A DNA stretch of 64,000 bases from Mesorhizobium sp. Z1-4 (GCF_004000235.1 NZ_RCIO01000008.1:1-64000); one strand, 5' to 3'; numbered from the stretch's first letter, positions 43,158 through 53,321 are shown. The notes: generated from the letters alone by a model not told the origin. Numbers and translations: made by a program.

Positions 43158-43831
43158 CAACCGCCCTTCAGCATGTAGCCCGCACCACGCACCGTGTGCA
43201 GAACCGGCGTATCGAATTCCTTCTCGATCTTGGCGCGCAGCCGCGACACATGCACGTCGATCACGTTGGTCTGGGGATCGAAATGGTAGTCCCAGACGTT
43301 TTCCAGGAGCATGGTGCGCGTGACGACCTGGCCCGCGTGGCGCATCAGATATTCAAGAAGGCGGAACTCGCGCGGCTGAAGCAGGATATCGCGCCCTGCC
43401 CTGCGCACCGTGTGAGCCAGCCGGTCGAGCTCGAGATCGCCGACCTTGTACTGGGTCTCGACCTCTTTGGAAGCGCCGCGCCGGTTGAGTGCCTCGACGC
43501 GGGCGAGAAGCTCGGAAAAGGCGTAGGGTTTGGTGAGATAGTCATCGCCGCCGGCGCGAAGGCCCGTTACCCGGTCATCGACCTCACCCAGCGCGGAGAG
43601 GATCAGAACCGGGGTCTTGTCGCCGCCGGTACGCAACTGCGAAATCACGGAAAGGCCATCGCGGCGCGGCAGCATGCGGTCGACCACGAGCACGTCATAG
43701 GCGCCGCCCTCGGCCATCGCGTAGCCGCTTTCGCCGTCACCGGCGATGTCGGCGGTGTGGCCTGCCTCGTCGAAAGCCTTGCGGATATACTCCGCAGCTT
43801 CCCTGTCGTCTTCGATAACCAGAATCTTCAT
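43157..43831 (-). CDS. OmpR/PhoB-family response regulator
   Basis: 224 residues: receiver domain with acidic pocket ED (8-9), phospho-acceptor D51, T/S and K104-like positions (LTKPYAF), and a C-terminal winged-helix DNA-binding domain (about 130-224; REFRLLEYLMRHAGQVVTRTML). It is coupled to the downstream kinase, and glnE follows. It lies downstream of degP on the same strand, separated by a terminator, so an independent promoter is likely in 43832-44017. Confidence 0.92.
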   Translation of the reverse strand: MKILVIEDDREAAEYIRKAFDEAGHTADIAGDGESGYAMAEGGAYDVLVVDRMLPRRDGLSVISQLRTGGDKTPVLILSALGEVDDRVTGLRAGGDDYLTKPYAFSELLARVEALNRRGASKEVETQYKVGDLELDRLAHTVRRAGRDILLQPREFRLLEYLMRHAGQVVTRTMLLENVWDYHFDPQTNVIDVHVSRLRAKIEKEFDTPVLHTVRGAGYMLKGG

Positions 43832-43880
43832 GGCGCCACTATAAGCGAAATGTTGTATTGTGCCGCGCCAGACCGGCTAA

Positions 43881-43913
43881 GAAAACGGCAGCGGGTGATG
43901 GGACCCGCTGCCG
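43881..43913 (-). terminator. Intrinsic terminator of degP
   Basis: Perfect 11-bp stem CGGCAGCGGGT / ACCCGCTGCCG with a 6-base loop; on the minus strand it is followed by TTTTC. It lies about 100 bases beyond the degP stop. Confidence 0.85.
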
Positions 43914-44017
43914 CTGGAACCGGGCGGAACGAGGCTACTGTCGCACCGATTCCCATGCGGCTCCGAGGGCGGTTCGGGGGTCGTTGAGACCGCCGGCCGG
44001 AGCCGCATTCCGGTGGA

Positions 44018-45550
44018 CTAGCCCTGACCGACAGGCAGTGCGACAAAGCGGTTTGCAGCATCACGCTGCACCTGGAACAGGACCGCCTTGCGGCCGGCGC
44101 CGGTCGCGGCCTTCACAGCCTCGTCCACATCTGCAACAGCCTTGATCTGCCTGGAGTTGACCGAAACGATCACGTCGCCGGCCTGAATGCCGCGTGCCGC
44201 AGCCTCGCCGTCAGGCGATACGTCGGTCACGACAAGTCCGTTGCCATCCTCGGCCGGTGTTACCGTGAGGCCGAAACCTTCAAGCGTGTCACCCGCATCG
44301 GGTTCCTGCGGTTCGGCCGCGGCGACCTGCTGGGCTGCCGGCATTTCGCCGAGCTTCACACTCACGGTCTCCGCCTTCCCGTCACGCCACAATGTCAATT
44401 CGACATCCTGACCCGGATCCAGATTGCCGATCATTCGTGCGAGTTCGCGGGGCGATTTCACATCCCTGCCGTCGACAGCGACGATAACGTCGCCGGACTT
44501 GACGCCGGACTTCAGTGCCGGGCTGTCGGGCTGCGCTTCGGAAACCAGCGCACCCTTGGCTTCATCGAGGCCAAGCGATTCAGCGATATCGGCACTCACA
44601 TCCTGGATCTGCACGCCAAGCCAGCCACGGTCGATCGTCCCGTCTTCAATGAGGCCGGTAACAACATCCTGGGCAACTGATGCGGGAATCGCAAAGGCAA
44701 TGCCGACATTGCCGCCGGAGGGCGAGAAGATCGCTGTGTTGATGCCAACGACTTCGCCGCTGAGGTTGAAGGCCGGACCACCGGAATTGCCGCGGTTTAC
44801 GGCAGCATCGATCTGAATGAAATCGTCGTATGGGCCGGCGCCGATGTCGCGGCCGCGGGCAGAAACGATGCCTGCGGTCACAGTGCCGCCAAGGCCGAAG
44901 GGGTTGCCGACTGCGACAACCCAGTCGCCGACGCGGACCTTCGTGTCGTCCGCGAAGGCGACATAGGTAAACTCACGCGCCTCCTCGACCTTCAGTACGG
45001 CGAGATCGGTGCGCGGGTCTGTGCCGACGAGCTTGGCCGACAATTCCGTGCCATCGTCCATAACGACCGTGAAATCGGAACCACCTTCCACCACATGATT
45101 GTTGGTGACGAGATAGCCGTCCTCGGAAATGAAGAAGCCCGAGCCCTGCGAGGACGGGCGTGCGCGGTTTGGACGGTCGCGGAACCGCGGGTTCGCATCG
45201 GGACCGCGCTCACCGCGAAATTCGCGGAAGAAACGGTTCAGCGGATGATCCTTGGGGAGGTCTTCAAATCCGGGGAAGTCGAAGAAGAAACCACCTGGGC
45301 CGCTGTCGGAAGCGGGTGCCATGCGCGCCGACACGCGCACGCTCACCACGGCCGGCGACACGCGTTCGACGACATCGGCAAAGCCCGTGATCTGCTGGTC
45401 CGACTCAACCCGGACTGCTTCGGCCAGGACCGGGCTGGTGCCGGTGGTTGCAGCGCCGAATCCGATTGCGCCGGCAATCGCAAGCGAAGCGACCGCAGCC
45501 AGCAGGCGGGAACGTCGGGTTTTTCGGGAGACTGGAGTGGGAGTGTCCAT
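44018..45550 (-). CDS. degP: Periplasmic serine protease, DegP/HtrA family
   Basis: Degrades or refolds damaged proteins in the periplasm. 510 residues: N-terminal signal/anchor (SRLLAAVASLAIAGAIGFGA), trypsin-like domain with the triad H152 (VTNNHVVEGG), D182 (DPRTDLAVLKV) and S256 (NRGNSGGPAF), then two PDZ domains (about 290-380 and 420-505). A linker rich in Phe/Gly/Asp (FFFDFPGFEDLPKDHPLNRF) matches the DegP LA-loop region. It follows ccmH at 178 bases; its own promoter probably lies in that gap. ATG 45550. Confidence 0.95.
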   Translation of the reverse strand: MDTPTPVSRKTRRSRLLAAVASLAIAGAIGFGAATTGTSPVLAEAVRVESDQQITGFADVVERVSPAVVSVRVSARMAPASDSGPGGFFFDFPGFEDLPKDHPLNRFFREFRGERGPDANPRFRDRPNRARPSSQGSGFFISEDGYLVTNNHVVEGGSDFTVVMDDGTELSAKLVGTDPRTDLAVLKVEEAREFTYVAFADDTKVRVGDWVVAVGNPFGLGGTVTAGIVSARGRDIGAGPYDDFIQIDAAVNRGNSGGPAFNLSGEVVGINTAIFSPSGGNVGIAFAIPASVAQDVVTGLIEDGTIDRGWLGVQIQDVSADIAESLGLDEAKGALVSEAQPDSPALKSGVKSGDVIVAVDGRDVKSPRELARMIGNLDPGQDVELTLWRDGKAETVSVKLGEMPAAQQVAAAEPQEPDAGDTLEGFGLTVTPAEDGNGLVVTDVSPDGEAAARGIQAGDVIVSVNSRQIKAVADVDEAVKAATGAGRKAVLFQVQRDAANRFVALPVGQG

Positions 45551-45647
45551 TGCTGTCTTGTCCTCTTGATCGTTGGGTGGCGCAGCTTCGCCACCGTTCG
45601 GACAAGACAGATAGTTGCGGCTACATTACGCAGCCATTTCCGGGACA

Positions 45648-45666
45648 TGACAATTTTGTAATGTCA
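45648..45666. promoter_or_regulatory. Inverted repeat TGACA-N9-TGTCA upstream of degP
   Basis: Perfect 5-bp arms, with an AT-rich centre (ATTTTGTAA), about 100 bases before the degP start. It could be an operator for the neighbouring OmpR-type regulator or a stress factor. Short arms make chance occurrence possible. Confidence 0.35.
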
Positions 45667-45728
45667 CGTGCAGTGCTCGCAGCCTCTCAATACCCTTGAA
45701 GAGCGCATAGGACAATGAATACAGATAT

Positions 45729-46190
45729 TTAGCTTTTAAGTATGTCGTCGAGCTTCTTCTGTTCGACAGCATCCAGCGGCGCCGCCCTGGACTGTGCCGG
45801 CTTGCGGGCGCGAATCGCGATTGCAATGCCGCCGGCAACCAGAAGAAGCAGCGGCGCACCCCACAGAAGTGCATTGCGGTAGTTGAAACGCGGGCGCAAC
45901 AGAACGAATTCGCCATAGCGCGAAACGATGTAGGCTATCACCTCATCATCGGTGTCGCCGGCCACCAGCCGCTCGCGCACCAGCACGCGCAGGTCGCGAG
46001 CGAGTTCCGCATCGGAATCGTCGATCGACTGGTTCTGGCAGACCATGCAGCGCAGCAACACTGATAGATCGCGAGCCCTTTCCTCCAGTGCAGGGTCATC
46101 CAGAACCTCGTCCGGCAGGACGGCAAATGCCGGTGCGGTCGATGCTGCCAGCGCTAGCGACAGCATGGCGGCGCGCAAGAGCCTCGTCAT
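45729..46190 (-). CDS. ccmH: Cytochrome c maturation protein CcmH
   Basis: 153 residues from ATG 46190, which overlaps the ccmF stop (ATGA). A signal peptide is followed by the redox motif LRCMVCQ (C48, C51) that reduces apocytochrome c, a helical domain ([16 protein letters not shown]), and one C-terminal membrane helix near residues 113-132. It works with CcmF and CcmI in the haem-lyase complex on the periplasmic side. Confidence 0.94.
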   Translation of the reverse strand: MTRLLRAAMLSLALAASTAPAFAVLPDEVLDDPALEERARDLSVLLRCMVCQNQSIDDSDAELARDLRVLVRERLVAGDTDDEVIAYIVSRYGEFVLLRPRFNYRNALLWGAPLLLLVAGGIAIAIRARKPAQSRAAPLDAVEQKKLDDILKS

Positions 46191-48166
46191 GCCGGACGCT
46201 CGGATTGTCTGCGTCGGGCGGCCGGGGCACCGATGCGCAGCCGACGATCCGCCAGCGAAAAGACCCCGCCGACCATCATCACAACCGCGCCCAGCCAGAT
46301 GAGCGTCACATTCGGCTTCCACCATACGCGCACAACGATGCCGCCATCCTCGGTCGGGTCGCCTACCGAAACGTAGAGCTGGCTGAATCCAAAGGTACGG
46401 ATACCGGCCTCCGTCGTCGGCATGCGCCGCGCGGTATAGACGCGTTTGGCCGAGACGATCTCGCCAAGCGACTTGCCATCTGCGCCGGCGATCGAGAACC
46501 GCGCCTGATCTTCAACGAAATTCGCACCACGCAATGGCATCATTCCGTCGAAGTTCAGCACAAGACCGGCAACATCCAGTGTCTCGCCCGGTTTCATTGT
46601 CACGAATTTCTCGACCTCGAGCGCGGTCACCGACACCAGCCCCAGCAGTGTCACGCCGAGGCCGGCATGAGCAAAGACAGTGCCGAAGGCCGCGCCGGGA
46701 AGGCCCATCAGCCTGCGTATTGCTACGGCTGCGCCGACCTTGGGATATCCCGATTTGAAAGCCAGATCGGTGACCGACCCGGCAATCAACCATGCCGCCA
46801 ATCCACAGCCGAGAGCAGCGAAGACAGACACCCGGTCGATGAAGACGAGGCTCACCAGCGCAATGGCAAGACCGATGCCAAGCGCGGCAAAGAGGCGCTG
46901 CGAAACAGCGGAAAGGTCGCCCCGCTTCCACGCGAGCAGCGGGCCGAAGGGCACGATTACGAGCAGCGGCACCATCAGCAGGCCAAAGGTCAGGTTGAAG
47001 AACGGCGCGCCGACGGAAATCTTGTCGCCGGTCAAAGCCTCGATAACCAACGGATAGAGTGTGCCGATCAGCACCGTCGCGGTCGCGGTCGACAGAAAGA
47101 GATTGTTGAGGACAAGTGCGCCTTCGCGCGAAATCGGCTGGAAGATACCGCCCGCTTTCAGCTCAGACGCGCGCAGCGCAAAGAGTGTGAGGGCGCCACC
47201 GATAAAGATGCCCAGGATGATAAGGATGAACACGCCACGTGCCGGGTCGGTCGCAAAGGCGTGCACGGAGGTGAGCACACCAGATCTGACGAGGAAAGTG
47301 CCCAGAAGAGACAACGAGAAGGTCAGAACCGCCAACAGAACAGTCCATATTTTAAGAGCCGAACGCCGCTCCATCACCAGCGCCGAATGCAGCAGCGCCG
47401 TGCCCGCGAGCCATGGCATGAAGGAAGCGTTTTCGACCGGGTCCCAGAACCAGAAACCGCCCCAGCCCAGCTCGTAATAGGCCCAGTAGGAACCCATCGC
47501 GATACCGCCAGTCAGGAATACCCAGGCCGCGAGCACCCAAGGCCTTACCCATCGTGCCCATGCCGCGTCTATGCGTCCCTCTATCAGCGCAGCTACGGCA
47601 AAAGAGAAGCTGATCGAGAATCCGACATAGCCGAGATAAAGCAGCGGCGGATGTACCGCGAGGCCGATGTCCTGCAAGATCGGATTGAGGTCGCGTCCCT
47701 CGATCGGCGCTGGATCGAGCCGCACGAAGGGGTTGGACGTCGCAAGAATGAACAGCAGAAAAGCAGCGCCGATCCAGCCCTGAACAGCGATCACATTGGC
47801 GCGCAGAGTGGCAGGCAGATTTGAGCTGAACATGGCGACGAGCGCGCCAAACAGCACAAGGATAAGCACCCACAAGAGCATCGAGCCCTCATGGTTTCCC
47901 CATGTGCCGGTGACCTTGTAAAGCATCGGTTTCAGCGAATGGGAGTTTTGCCAGACATTCGCGACCGAAAAATCGGACGTAACATAGGCGGCAACGAGCG
48001 AGCAGAACGACAGGGTGACCAGCGCGAAGCCGGCCATTGCCGTGGGCGCCGCCATTGCCATGAGCCGGGCATCGCCCAGGCGTGCGCCCAGCATCGGAAC
48101 CGTTGCCTGTACAACCGCCAGCGCGAAGGCCAGCACCAGCGCCAAATGGCCAATCTCTACCGTCAT
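46187..48166 (-). CDS. ccmF: Cytochrome c haem lyase subunit CcmF
   Basis: 659-residue polytopic membrane protein, about 15 helices. It carries the tryptophan-rich [19 protein letters not shown] segment of the haem-handling superfamily and conserved His residues in flanking loops. It ligates haem from CcmE to the CXXCH motif of apocytochromes. It has the standard order ccmI-ccmE-ccmF-ccmH with tight spacing (12 bases to ccmE). Confidence 0.96.
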   Translation of the reverse strand: MTVEIGHLALVLAFALAVVQATVPMLGARLGDARLMAMAAPTAMAGFALVTLSFCSLVAAYVTSDFSVANVWQNSHSLKPMLYKVTGTWGNHEGSMLLWVLILVLFGALVAMFSSNLPATLRANVIAVQGWIGAAFLLFILATSNPFVRLDPAPIEGRDLNPILQDIGLAVHPPLLYLGYVGFSISFSFAVAALIEGRIDAAWARWVRPWVLAAWVFLTGGIAMGSYWAYYELGWGGFWFWDPVENASFMPWLAGTALLHSALVMERRSALKIWTVLLAVLTFSLSLLGTFLVRSGVLTSVHAFATDPARGVFILIILGIFIGGALTLFALRASELKAGGIFQPISREGALVLNNLFLSTATATVLIGTLYPLVIEALTGDKISVGAPFFNLTFGLLMVPLLVIVPFGPLLAWKRGDLSAVSQRLFAALGIGLAIALVSLVFIDRVSVFAALGCGLAAWLIAGSVTDLAFKSGYPKVGAAVAIRRLMGLPGAAFGTVFAHAGLGVTLLGLVSVTALEVEKFVTMKPGETLDVAGLVLNFDGMMPLRGANFVEDQARFSIAGADGKSLGEIVSAKRVYTARRMPTTEAGIRTFGFSQLYVSVGDPTEDGGIVVRVWWKPNVTLIWLGAVVMMVGGVFSLADRRLRIGAPAARRRQSERPA

Positions 48167-48178
48167 AACGTCAGGCCA

Positions 48179-48616
48179 TCACTCTTCTTCCTGCCACACG
48201 CCCTTTTCCTTGAGCGCGTCCGCTACCTCGCGCGGCATGTAAGTTTCGTCGTGTTTTGCCAGCACGCTGTCGGCCACGAAAACGCGGTTTTCGTCGAAAG
48301 CGCCCTCGGTTACGACGCCCTGTTCCTCCCGGAAGAGGTCCGGCAAGATTCCCGAATAGCGCACGCTCACCGTCTGCTCGTGATCGGTAACGGCGAAACT
48401 CACATTGAGCCCCTGCCCGCGCTCGATCGAGCCCGTTGCCACCAATCCGCCCAGGCGGAACCGCTCGCCAGGCGCAACATTCGCGGCTTCCAGATCGGCC
48501 GGCATGTAGAAATAAGACGTGCGTTGACCGAGCGCGTAGAAGGTCAGCGCCGCCGCCGCCGCCAGAAACGCAAGGCCGCCCACAATCACGGTCAACCGTT
48601 TTTGCTTTCGGGTCAT
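48179..48616 (-). CDS. ccmE: Cytochrome c-type haem chaperone CcmE
   Basis: 145 residues: an N-terminal membrane anchor ([21 protein letters not shown]) and an OB-fold periplasmic domain with the covalent haem-binding H122 and Y126 in AKHDETYMP. It transfers haem from the CcmABC transporter to CcmF. ATG 48616 overlaps the ccmI stop (ATGA). Confidence 0.97.
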   Translation of the reverse strand: MTRKQKRLTVIVGGLAFLAAAAALTFYALGQRTSYFYMPADLEAANVAPGERFRLGGLVATGSIERGQGLNVSFAVTDHEQTVSVRYSGILPDLFREEQGVVTEGAFDENRVFVADSVLAKHDETYMPREVADALKEKGVWQEEE

Positions 48617-49743
48617 CGGCTCTCCGGCAACGCTATCCCAAGACCGGCGGCGAAGCCGATCAGTTCCTGAGCCGCACTGCTTTCGGCGCCAAGTCCCTCA
48701 ACGCCGCTCTGCAATGCCGCGCGCGCGTCGTCGGCCCGGCCCAACACCGAATATGACCGTATCAGACGCTGCCATCCGGCGACATCGTCAGGATTGTCGC
48801 GCATGCGTTCGGCAAGTTGCGCGACCATACCCTCGATCATCGCCGCACGATCCTCCTGCGTCATATCGGCTGCGGCTTCGATCTCCTCGGCGGACGGTCC
48901 GCTTCCCGGTTGCGGGGCTGGCGCCCCGTGAACGCGTTCCAGTGCCTGCACGATCGTGCCACGCCAGGGCGAATCCTGCGGCAGATCATCAAACAGGGCC
49001 CGCCATCGGCCGGCGGCCGATTCCGTATCGCCTTGCTGTGCCAGCGCGAGAGCCAGGAAGAAGCGTGCCTTCGGATTGGCACCGTCAAGTCCAAGCGCGC
49101 GTTCGAATGCCTCGCGCGACTCGGCCGTAACGACGTTGCCGGCCAATTGAAAGAGCGCGTCGCCAAGCCCGGCTTCGCGCGCGGCGTTGGGGCCGTTCAG
49201 GCTGATCGTATTGCGAAACGCGATCACCGCATCTTCCGCGCGCCCTACACGCAGGTAAATCGGCGCCAGCACGTCCCAGCCGCGCCCGTCCTGCGGGTTC
49301 TCGACAAGATGCCGCTCGGCGCGGGCTATCAACTCTTCGACGGAGTTTGTTGAGGGGTTGGCATCCAGCCGCGCCGCAAGAGCCTGATCAGGTATCGCCG
49401 GCGATCCCAGATAGAGATAGCCGCCGAGACCCAGGACGGGCACAAGCAGGATCGCCAGGGTTGCGGCAATGCGTGTCAGACTGCTGTCGGCGCGCTCTGT
49501 ACCGCCGGGCCTGTTTTCGGCGGCCCGCAAAATCCGGCGGCCGATCTCGGCCTTGGCCTCGTCCGCTTCGGCCGGCGAAATTGCTCTGCGCGCCAGGTCG
49601 CGATCAATTTCAGCAAGCTGGTCGCGATAGACCTCGACGTCGTGCCCTGTTTCCAAACTGGCTTGCGGCCGAAGAAACGGCAAAATGACCGCCAGACATG
49701 CTGCGGCCGTCATCAGCGCTGCGACTATCCAGAAGACAATCAT
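48613..49743 (-). CDS. ccmI: Cytochrome c maturation protein CcmI (CycH-like)
   Basis: 376 residues. Two N-terminal membrane helices ([39 protein letters not shown]) separated by a cytoplasmic loop with a leucine-zipper-like motif, then periplasmic TPR repeats (about 150-280, 300-365) that hold the apocytochrome. It is the first gene of the ccmIEFH operon here; its promoter should be in 49744-49826. Confidence 0.92.
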   Translation of the reverse strand: MIVFWIVAALMTAAACLAVILPFLRPQASLETGHDVEVYRDQLAEIDRDLARRAISPAEADEAKAEIGRRILRAAENRPGGTERADSSLTRIAATLAILLVPVLGLGGYLYLGSPAIPDQALAARLDANPSTNSVEELIARAERHLVENPQDGRGWDVLAPIYLRVGRAEDAVIAFRNTISLNGPNAAREAGLGDALFQLAGNVVTAESREAFERALGLDGANPKARFFLALALAQQGDTESAAGRWRALFDDLPQDSPWRGTIVQALERVHGAPAPQPGSGPSAEEIEAAADMTQEDRAAMIEGMVAQLAERMRDNPDDVAGWQRLIRSYSVLGRADDARAALQSGVEGLGAESSAAQELIGFAAGLGIALPESR

Positions 49744-49826
49744 GCCGGTGGTAATATCGCCACGGTGCCGTCCAGCCTATAGGCGGGGGTTGCGACCATT
49801 TGGCGTCGGGTCCCTGACGCGGCCAG

Positions 49827-50255
49827 CTAGGTCAAAAGAGACCAGCTGCCGTCCTCGTTGCGGCACGCTGCGCCGAGAAGCGTTTGCGGCGAGCCGCCGT
49901 GCTGCAGCACATGCTGATACTGGCGGCAATCCTGCGATCCCACGCGGTAGGGCTGATATGCGGTTACTTGGCCTTTGACACCGCCATCCGTGCCGGTCCA
50001 CGACACAGGCTCACCGGCCTGCGTGTACTCCAGCGCCTGATATTCGGCTTCGAGCGCGAGGCGCCTGTCGCCCGCGGCCAGCCGCGCACCCTGATAGGCA
50101 GCAATCAGCCCATTGCCGATCGGGCGGGCGGCGGAATTGCGCGACAGCTGGTTCGTTCCCGCAAAGCTGCCGACAAGCGCGGAACTGCCGCCGCCGCTCG
50201 TTGCGCAGCCGCCCAGCAAAAGCACCACGCCGAGCATTGTGAGAATTGCTTTCAT
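49827..50255 (-). CDS. Surface-antigen-like lipoprotein (RT0821/Lpp0805 type)
   Basis: 142 residues from ATG 50255. Lipobox LLGGC places the acylated Cys at residue 17. The rest follows the surface-antigen pattern: GSFAGTNQ, IGNGLIAAYQ, DRRLALEAEYQAL, then CRQYQHVL and a terminal ACRNEDGSW. Predicted outer- or inner-membrane-attached small lipoprotein of unknown function, related to rickettsial 17-kDa antigens. Confidence 0.82.
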   Translation of the reverse strand: MKAILTMLGVVLLLGGCATSGGGSSALVGSFAGTNQLSRNSAARPIGNGLIAAYQGARLAAGDRRLALEAEYQALEYTQAGEPVSWTGTDGGVKGQVTAYQPYRVGSQDCRQYQHVLQHGGSPQTLLGAACRNEDGSWSLLT

Positions 50256-50361
50256 TGTTTGATTTGCCGCTCGAATTCGCAGAAGCATCAGTAGAGGTCT
50301 GGCTAACCCTTATATTTGACCGAAATGCGGCCCGCATGCGCCACACAAATGGTTGATGATG

Positions 50362-51747
50362 TCAGGCATCGACACGCTGCAAGATCAGATCGACCTTGAG
50401 TCCTCCAAGGTCTGAGCGGGAAAGCGACAGCGCACCGCCATATTCGCTGACGAGATCGGCAACAATCGAGAGGCCGAGTCCGGTGCCCGGTTTCGATTCG
50501 TCGAGCCGGCGGCCGCGTTTCACCGCCTCGCGCGCTTTGTCATCAGGAATACCGGGGCCATCATCTTCGACCGTCAAGCGAAACCGCTCCCCTTCGGCAT
50601 CGTCAGCACCGGTCTCCACCGAAATGCGCGCCTTGCCGGCCGCCCACTTCATCGCGTTTTCCAGCAAATTTCCGACAATCTCCTCGAGATCCTCGCGCTC
50701 GCCGGAAAAGATCAGCTCCTCCTCCGGCAATATCAGCTTGAGTTCCTTGTCCGGCGAGAGCTTGCGCGTAACGCGTACCAGCCGCTGAAGCGTTTCGGCC
50801 ACGGGAGTACGGAACACCACACTCTCGCGTTGTGCAGCCATGCGAGCACGCTGCAGATAATGCTCGACCTGATCGCGCATGAGGGACGCTTGTTCGGCGA
50901 TCAGTTTGCCCTTGGCGTCATCCAGTGCGCGGCCTTCATTCTGGATCACTGCGAGCGGCGTCTTCAACGAATGCGCGAGATTGCCCACCTGCGTGCGCGA
51001 GCGCTCGATGATGCGCTTGTTGCTTTCGATCAATGCATTGGTTTCGGAAGCTAGCGGGGCAATCTCGGTTGGAAAACGGCCGTCGAGCCGTTGTGCGGAG
51101 CCTTCGCGAATCCTCGCCAACGCCCGGCTGACCTTGCCTAACGGGATTAGCCCCAGAAAGATGGCAACGGCGTTGATGCCGATCATGCCAAGACCGAAGA
51201 CACTGAGATATGTATAAAGCTGCCGCTCAAACGCGGCGATTTCGCTTTCCAGTTCCGTCCGGTTGCCCATCATCCGGAAACGCGCAACGCGGTTCTCGTC
51301 ATCGAGCACGAACTCGCTTTCAATGACTTCGAGTTCCTCACCGGCAAGTCCCAGGGCCCGGTAGCGGCGTTGAAAGCGGTCGTCGAACGGAACAACGCTC
51401 GTCGAAACTCCGGGCACCGGCCCGGTCATGGACGGCGAGCTCAATTCGCCCCGCAAATTGCTGCTTACGGGCTCGACCGTCCAGTACCAGCCAGACTGCG
51501 GCTGGGCGAAACGCAGGTCGCTCAGGTTGGGGAGACCGGTGAGGATGCCCTCGTCGGCAACATTGACGGCGCTGATGAGGTTGAACAGATGCGCAGAGAG
51601 TAGGCTCTCGAAACCGCGTTCACTCGCCTGCCTGAAGAGCGTGGAGATCACGGTAGCGATGACGATCAGGGCAAGCACTGCCCAGACCGAAGAAAAGGCG
51701 ATGACGCGAAAGGTGAGCGAGCGGAAAAGTTGCCGGAAAAACGGCAT
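50362..51747 (-). CDS. feuQ: FeuQ-like sensor histidine kinase
   Basis: 461 residues. Two membrane helices (VIAFSSVWAVLALIVIATVI near residue 20 and LSVFGLGMIGINAVAIFLGLI near 180) enclose a periplasmic sensor; then HAMP, HisKA (QVGNLAHSLKTPLAVIQNEG) and HATPase_c (EDDGPGIP; GLGLSIVADL). It partners the regulator 36 bases upstream. The FeuPQ name is by resemblance to the rhizobial pair that controls cyclic glucan export and symbiosis; PhoQ-like kinases are the main alternative. Confidence 0.78.
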   Translation of the reverse strand: MPFFRQLFRSLTFRVIAFSSVWAVLALIVIATVISTLFRQASERGFESLLSAHLFNLISAVNVADEGILTGLPNLSDLRFAQPQSGWYWTVEPVSSNLRGELSSPSMTGPVPGVSTSVVPFDDRFQRRYRALGLAGEELEVIESEFVLDDENRVARFRMMGNRTELESEIAAFERQLYTYLSVFGLGMIGINAVAIFLGLIPLGKVSRALARIREGSAQRLDGRFPTEIAPLASETNALIESNKRIIERSRTQVGNLAHSLKTPLAVIQNEGRALDDAKGKLIAEQASLMRDQVEHYLQRARMAAQRESVVFRTPVAETLQRLVRVTRKLSPDKELKLILPEEELIFSGEREDLEEIVGNLLENAMKWAAGKARISVETGADDAEGERFRLTVEDDGPGIPDDKAREAVKRGRRLDESKPGTGLGLSIVADLVSEYGGALSLSRSDLGGLKVDLILQRVDA

Positions 51748-51783
51748 GGAGCTGTCAGCCTCGCGAGGCTTTCCGGCGCCCGG

Positions 51784-52449
51784 TCACGCCTGCGGCTCAC
51801 GCATACGGTAGCCCATGCCGCGCACGGTCTCGATAAGGTCGATCCCCATCTTCTTGCGCAGCCGGCCGACGAATACCTCGATGGTGTTGGAATCGCGATC
51901 GAAGTCCTGATCGTAGAGATGTTCCACCAGCTCGGTTCGAGAGACGACTTCGCCCATGTGGTGCATCAAGTAGGCAAGAAGGCGGAATTCATGCGATGTC
52001 AGCTTCAGCGTCATGCCGTTGACGTCGGCCTTGGAGGCTTTTGTGTCGAGCCTGAGGGGGCCGCAGGTCAGCTCGGTTGACGCGTGACCCGCCGCACGGC
52101 GGATGAGCGCGCGCAGGCGCGCCAGAACCTCTTCGATATGAAAGGGTTTCGCGACATAGTCGTCGGCACCGGCGTCGATCCCAGCCACCTTGTCGGACCA
52201 GCGATCGCGCGCAGTCAGCATCAGCACAGGCATTTTGTGGCCGTCGCGGCGCCAGCGTTCCAGTACGCTGATACCGTCCATTTGTGGCAGGCCGATATCA
52301 AGCACGATGGCGTCATACGGTTCGGTGTCGCCGAGAAAGTGACCTTCCTCACCGTCGAAGGCCTTGTCGACGACATACCCCGCGTCGGCGAGCGCTTCTG
52401 CAATCTGGCGATTGAGATCCTTGTCGTCTTCCACGACCAGAATGCGCAT
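51784..52449 (-). CDS. feuP: FeuP-like OmpR-family response regulator
   Basis: 221 residues with receiver (D51 phospho-acceptor; switch residues LTARDRW, K in AKPFHI) and winged-helix output domain (SHEFRLLAYLMHHMGEVVSRTELVEHL). ATG 52449 is preceded by GAGGGGGG. The receiver sequence FDGEEGHFLGDTEPYDAI is typical of rhizobial FeuP/PhoP-like regulators. It follows a small secreted protein gene, separated by a strong terminator. Confidence 0.8.
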   Translation of the reverse strand: MRILVVEDDKDLNRQIAEALADAGYVVDKAFDGEEGHFLGDTEPYDAIVLDIGLPQMDGISVLERWRRDGHKMPVLMLTARDRWSDKVAGIDAGADDYVAKPFHIEEVLARLRALIRRAAGHASTELTCGPLRLDTKASKADVNGMTLKLTSHEFRLLAYLMHHMGEVVSRTELVEHLYDQDFDRDSNTIEVFVGRLRKKMGIDLIETVRGMGYRMREPQA

Positions 52450-52470
52450 CGATTACCCCCCTCGTGACAA

Positions 52471-52499
52471 AACGGGGGCCGGAGTAGCCGGTCCCCGTT
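52471..52499 (-). terminator. Intrinsic terminator/attenuator upstream of feuP
   Basis: 12-bp stem AACGGGGGCCGG / CCGGTCCCCGTT (one G-T pair) with a 5-base loop; on the minus strand it runs into TTTTG. It lies between the small secreted gene and feuP. Confidence 0.85.
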
Positions 52500-52512
52500 C
52501 AATAGATAGCCG

Positions 52513-52818
52513 TTAAAGCGGCTCCTCGAAAGACACGCGACGTCCGCGTTCGCCATCCTTCGCCGGCACGATCACGACCCCGACACATACGGTACGGCCA
52601 CCGCGATTTTCCGCGCTGACGCTAGCCAGCGTGCCACCGTATTTCGCGGCCTGCTGTTGGCCGACCGCGCTGCAGCTGCTTTGGACCGTCACAATGGGGA
52701 TGCCGTTCTCCGGCACGGCAGGCGTGACCTGCACAACGCCGGCAGCCGCGGCAGCGGGAGCCAGGGGCACAGATGCGGCAAACAAGGCGGCCGCCAGCCA
52801 TTTGGTGTACGTTTTCAT
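52513..52818 (-). CDS. Small secreted protein upstream of feuPQ
   Basis: 101 residues: signal peptide (MKTYTKWLAAALFAASVPLA) and a mature domain with two Cys (SSCSAVGQ; TVCVGVVI), likely a disulfide-bonded periplasmic protein. I do not recognise a family. Its position directly upstream of a two-component system suggests a regulated target or accessory sensor, although the terminator between them means only read-through would couple them. Confidence 0.72.
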   Translation of the reverse strand: MKTYTKWLAAALFAASVPLAPAAAAAGVVQVTPAVPENGIPIVTVQSSCSAVGQQQAAKYGGTLASVSAENRGGRTVCVGVVIVPAKDGERGRRVSFEEPL

Positions 52819-52898
52819 GCTGCCTGTTTAACCGATCGGGCCTGAACGTGAAATGAACGAAAGAAGTTCATTATGACAGCCGGCGGCGTAACAACGCG

Positions 52899-53321
52899 CT
52901 AGCGGGGAAGACGTCCCAGGAGTGCCGCCCAAAGCGTTCCCCAGCCGGTGAATGCCTTTTGGCCTCGTTCAGCCAATGCGTAATGGTTCGGCCGCAATTC
53001 GTCGAACAGTTCGCGGGTCAACCGCCAGTCCGACTGGTCATCGAACAGCCCCTGGCCGAAGGTGAATTTCTGAGTATGTCTAGGCTTGTGCCAAACAGAG
53101 CTTCCACAGTCTCCGCAGAAGCCGCGTGAAGCGATTTTGGATGACTTCCACTCGATCACTGTGCCTGTAATCGATACGACTTCCTCGCAGACCACACCCA
53201 TCCAAATACCGCCGCACCAGCGGCGGCACATTTCACAGTGACAAGCGCCGTAAGTCGAAGGTGCAATAACCTTGAATGTAACGGATCCGCAAGCACAACT
53301 GCCGGTCTTCTCTGCATACAT
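52899..53321 (-). CDS. GFA/CENP-V family zinc protein
   Basis: 140 residues of the glutathione-dependent formaldehyde-activating (GFA) superfamily. Zinc ligands are visible as SCACGSVTF, CHCEMCRRW and GFCGDCGSS, the usual C-x-C, C-x-C-x2-C and C-x2-C groups. The formaldehyde role is proven for few members; this one could act on other thiols. Start ATG 53321. It sits next to the GTA module but is a normal cellular gene type. Confidence 0.87.
   Translation of the reverse strand: MYAEKTGSCACGSVTFKVIAPSTYGACHCEMCRRWCGGIWMGVVCEEVVSITGTVIEWKSSKIASRGFCGDCGSSVWHKPRHTQKFTFGQGLFDDQSDWRLTRELFDELRPNHYALAERGQKAFTGWGTLWAALLGRLPR

Noticed and set aside
46088-47824. Plus-strand 578-codon frame over ccmF
   Set aside because: Low-complexity Arg/His/Gln-rich translation opposite a clear membrane protein gene.
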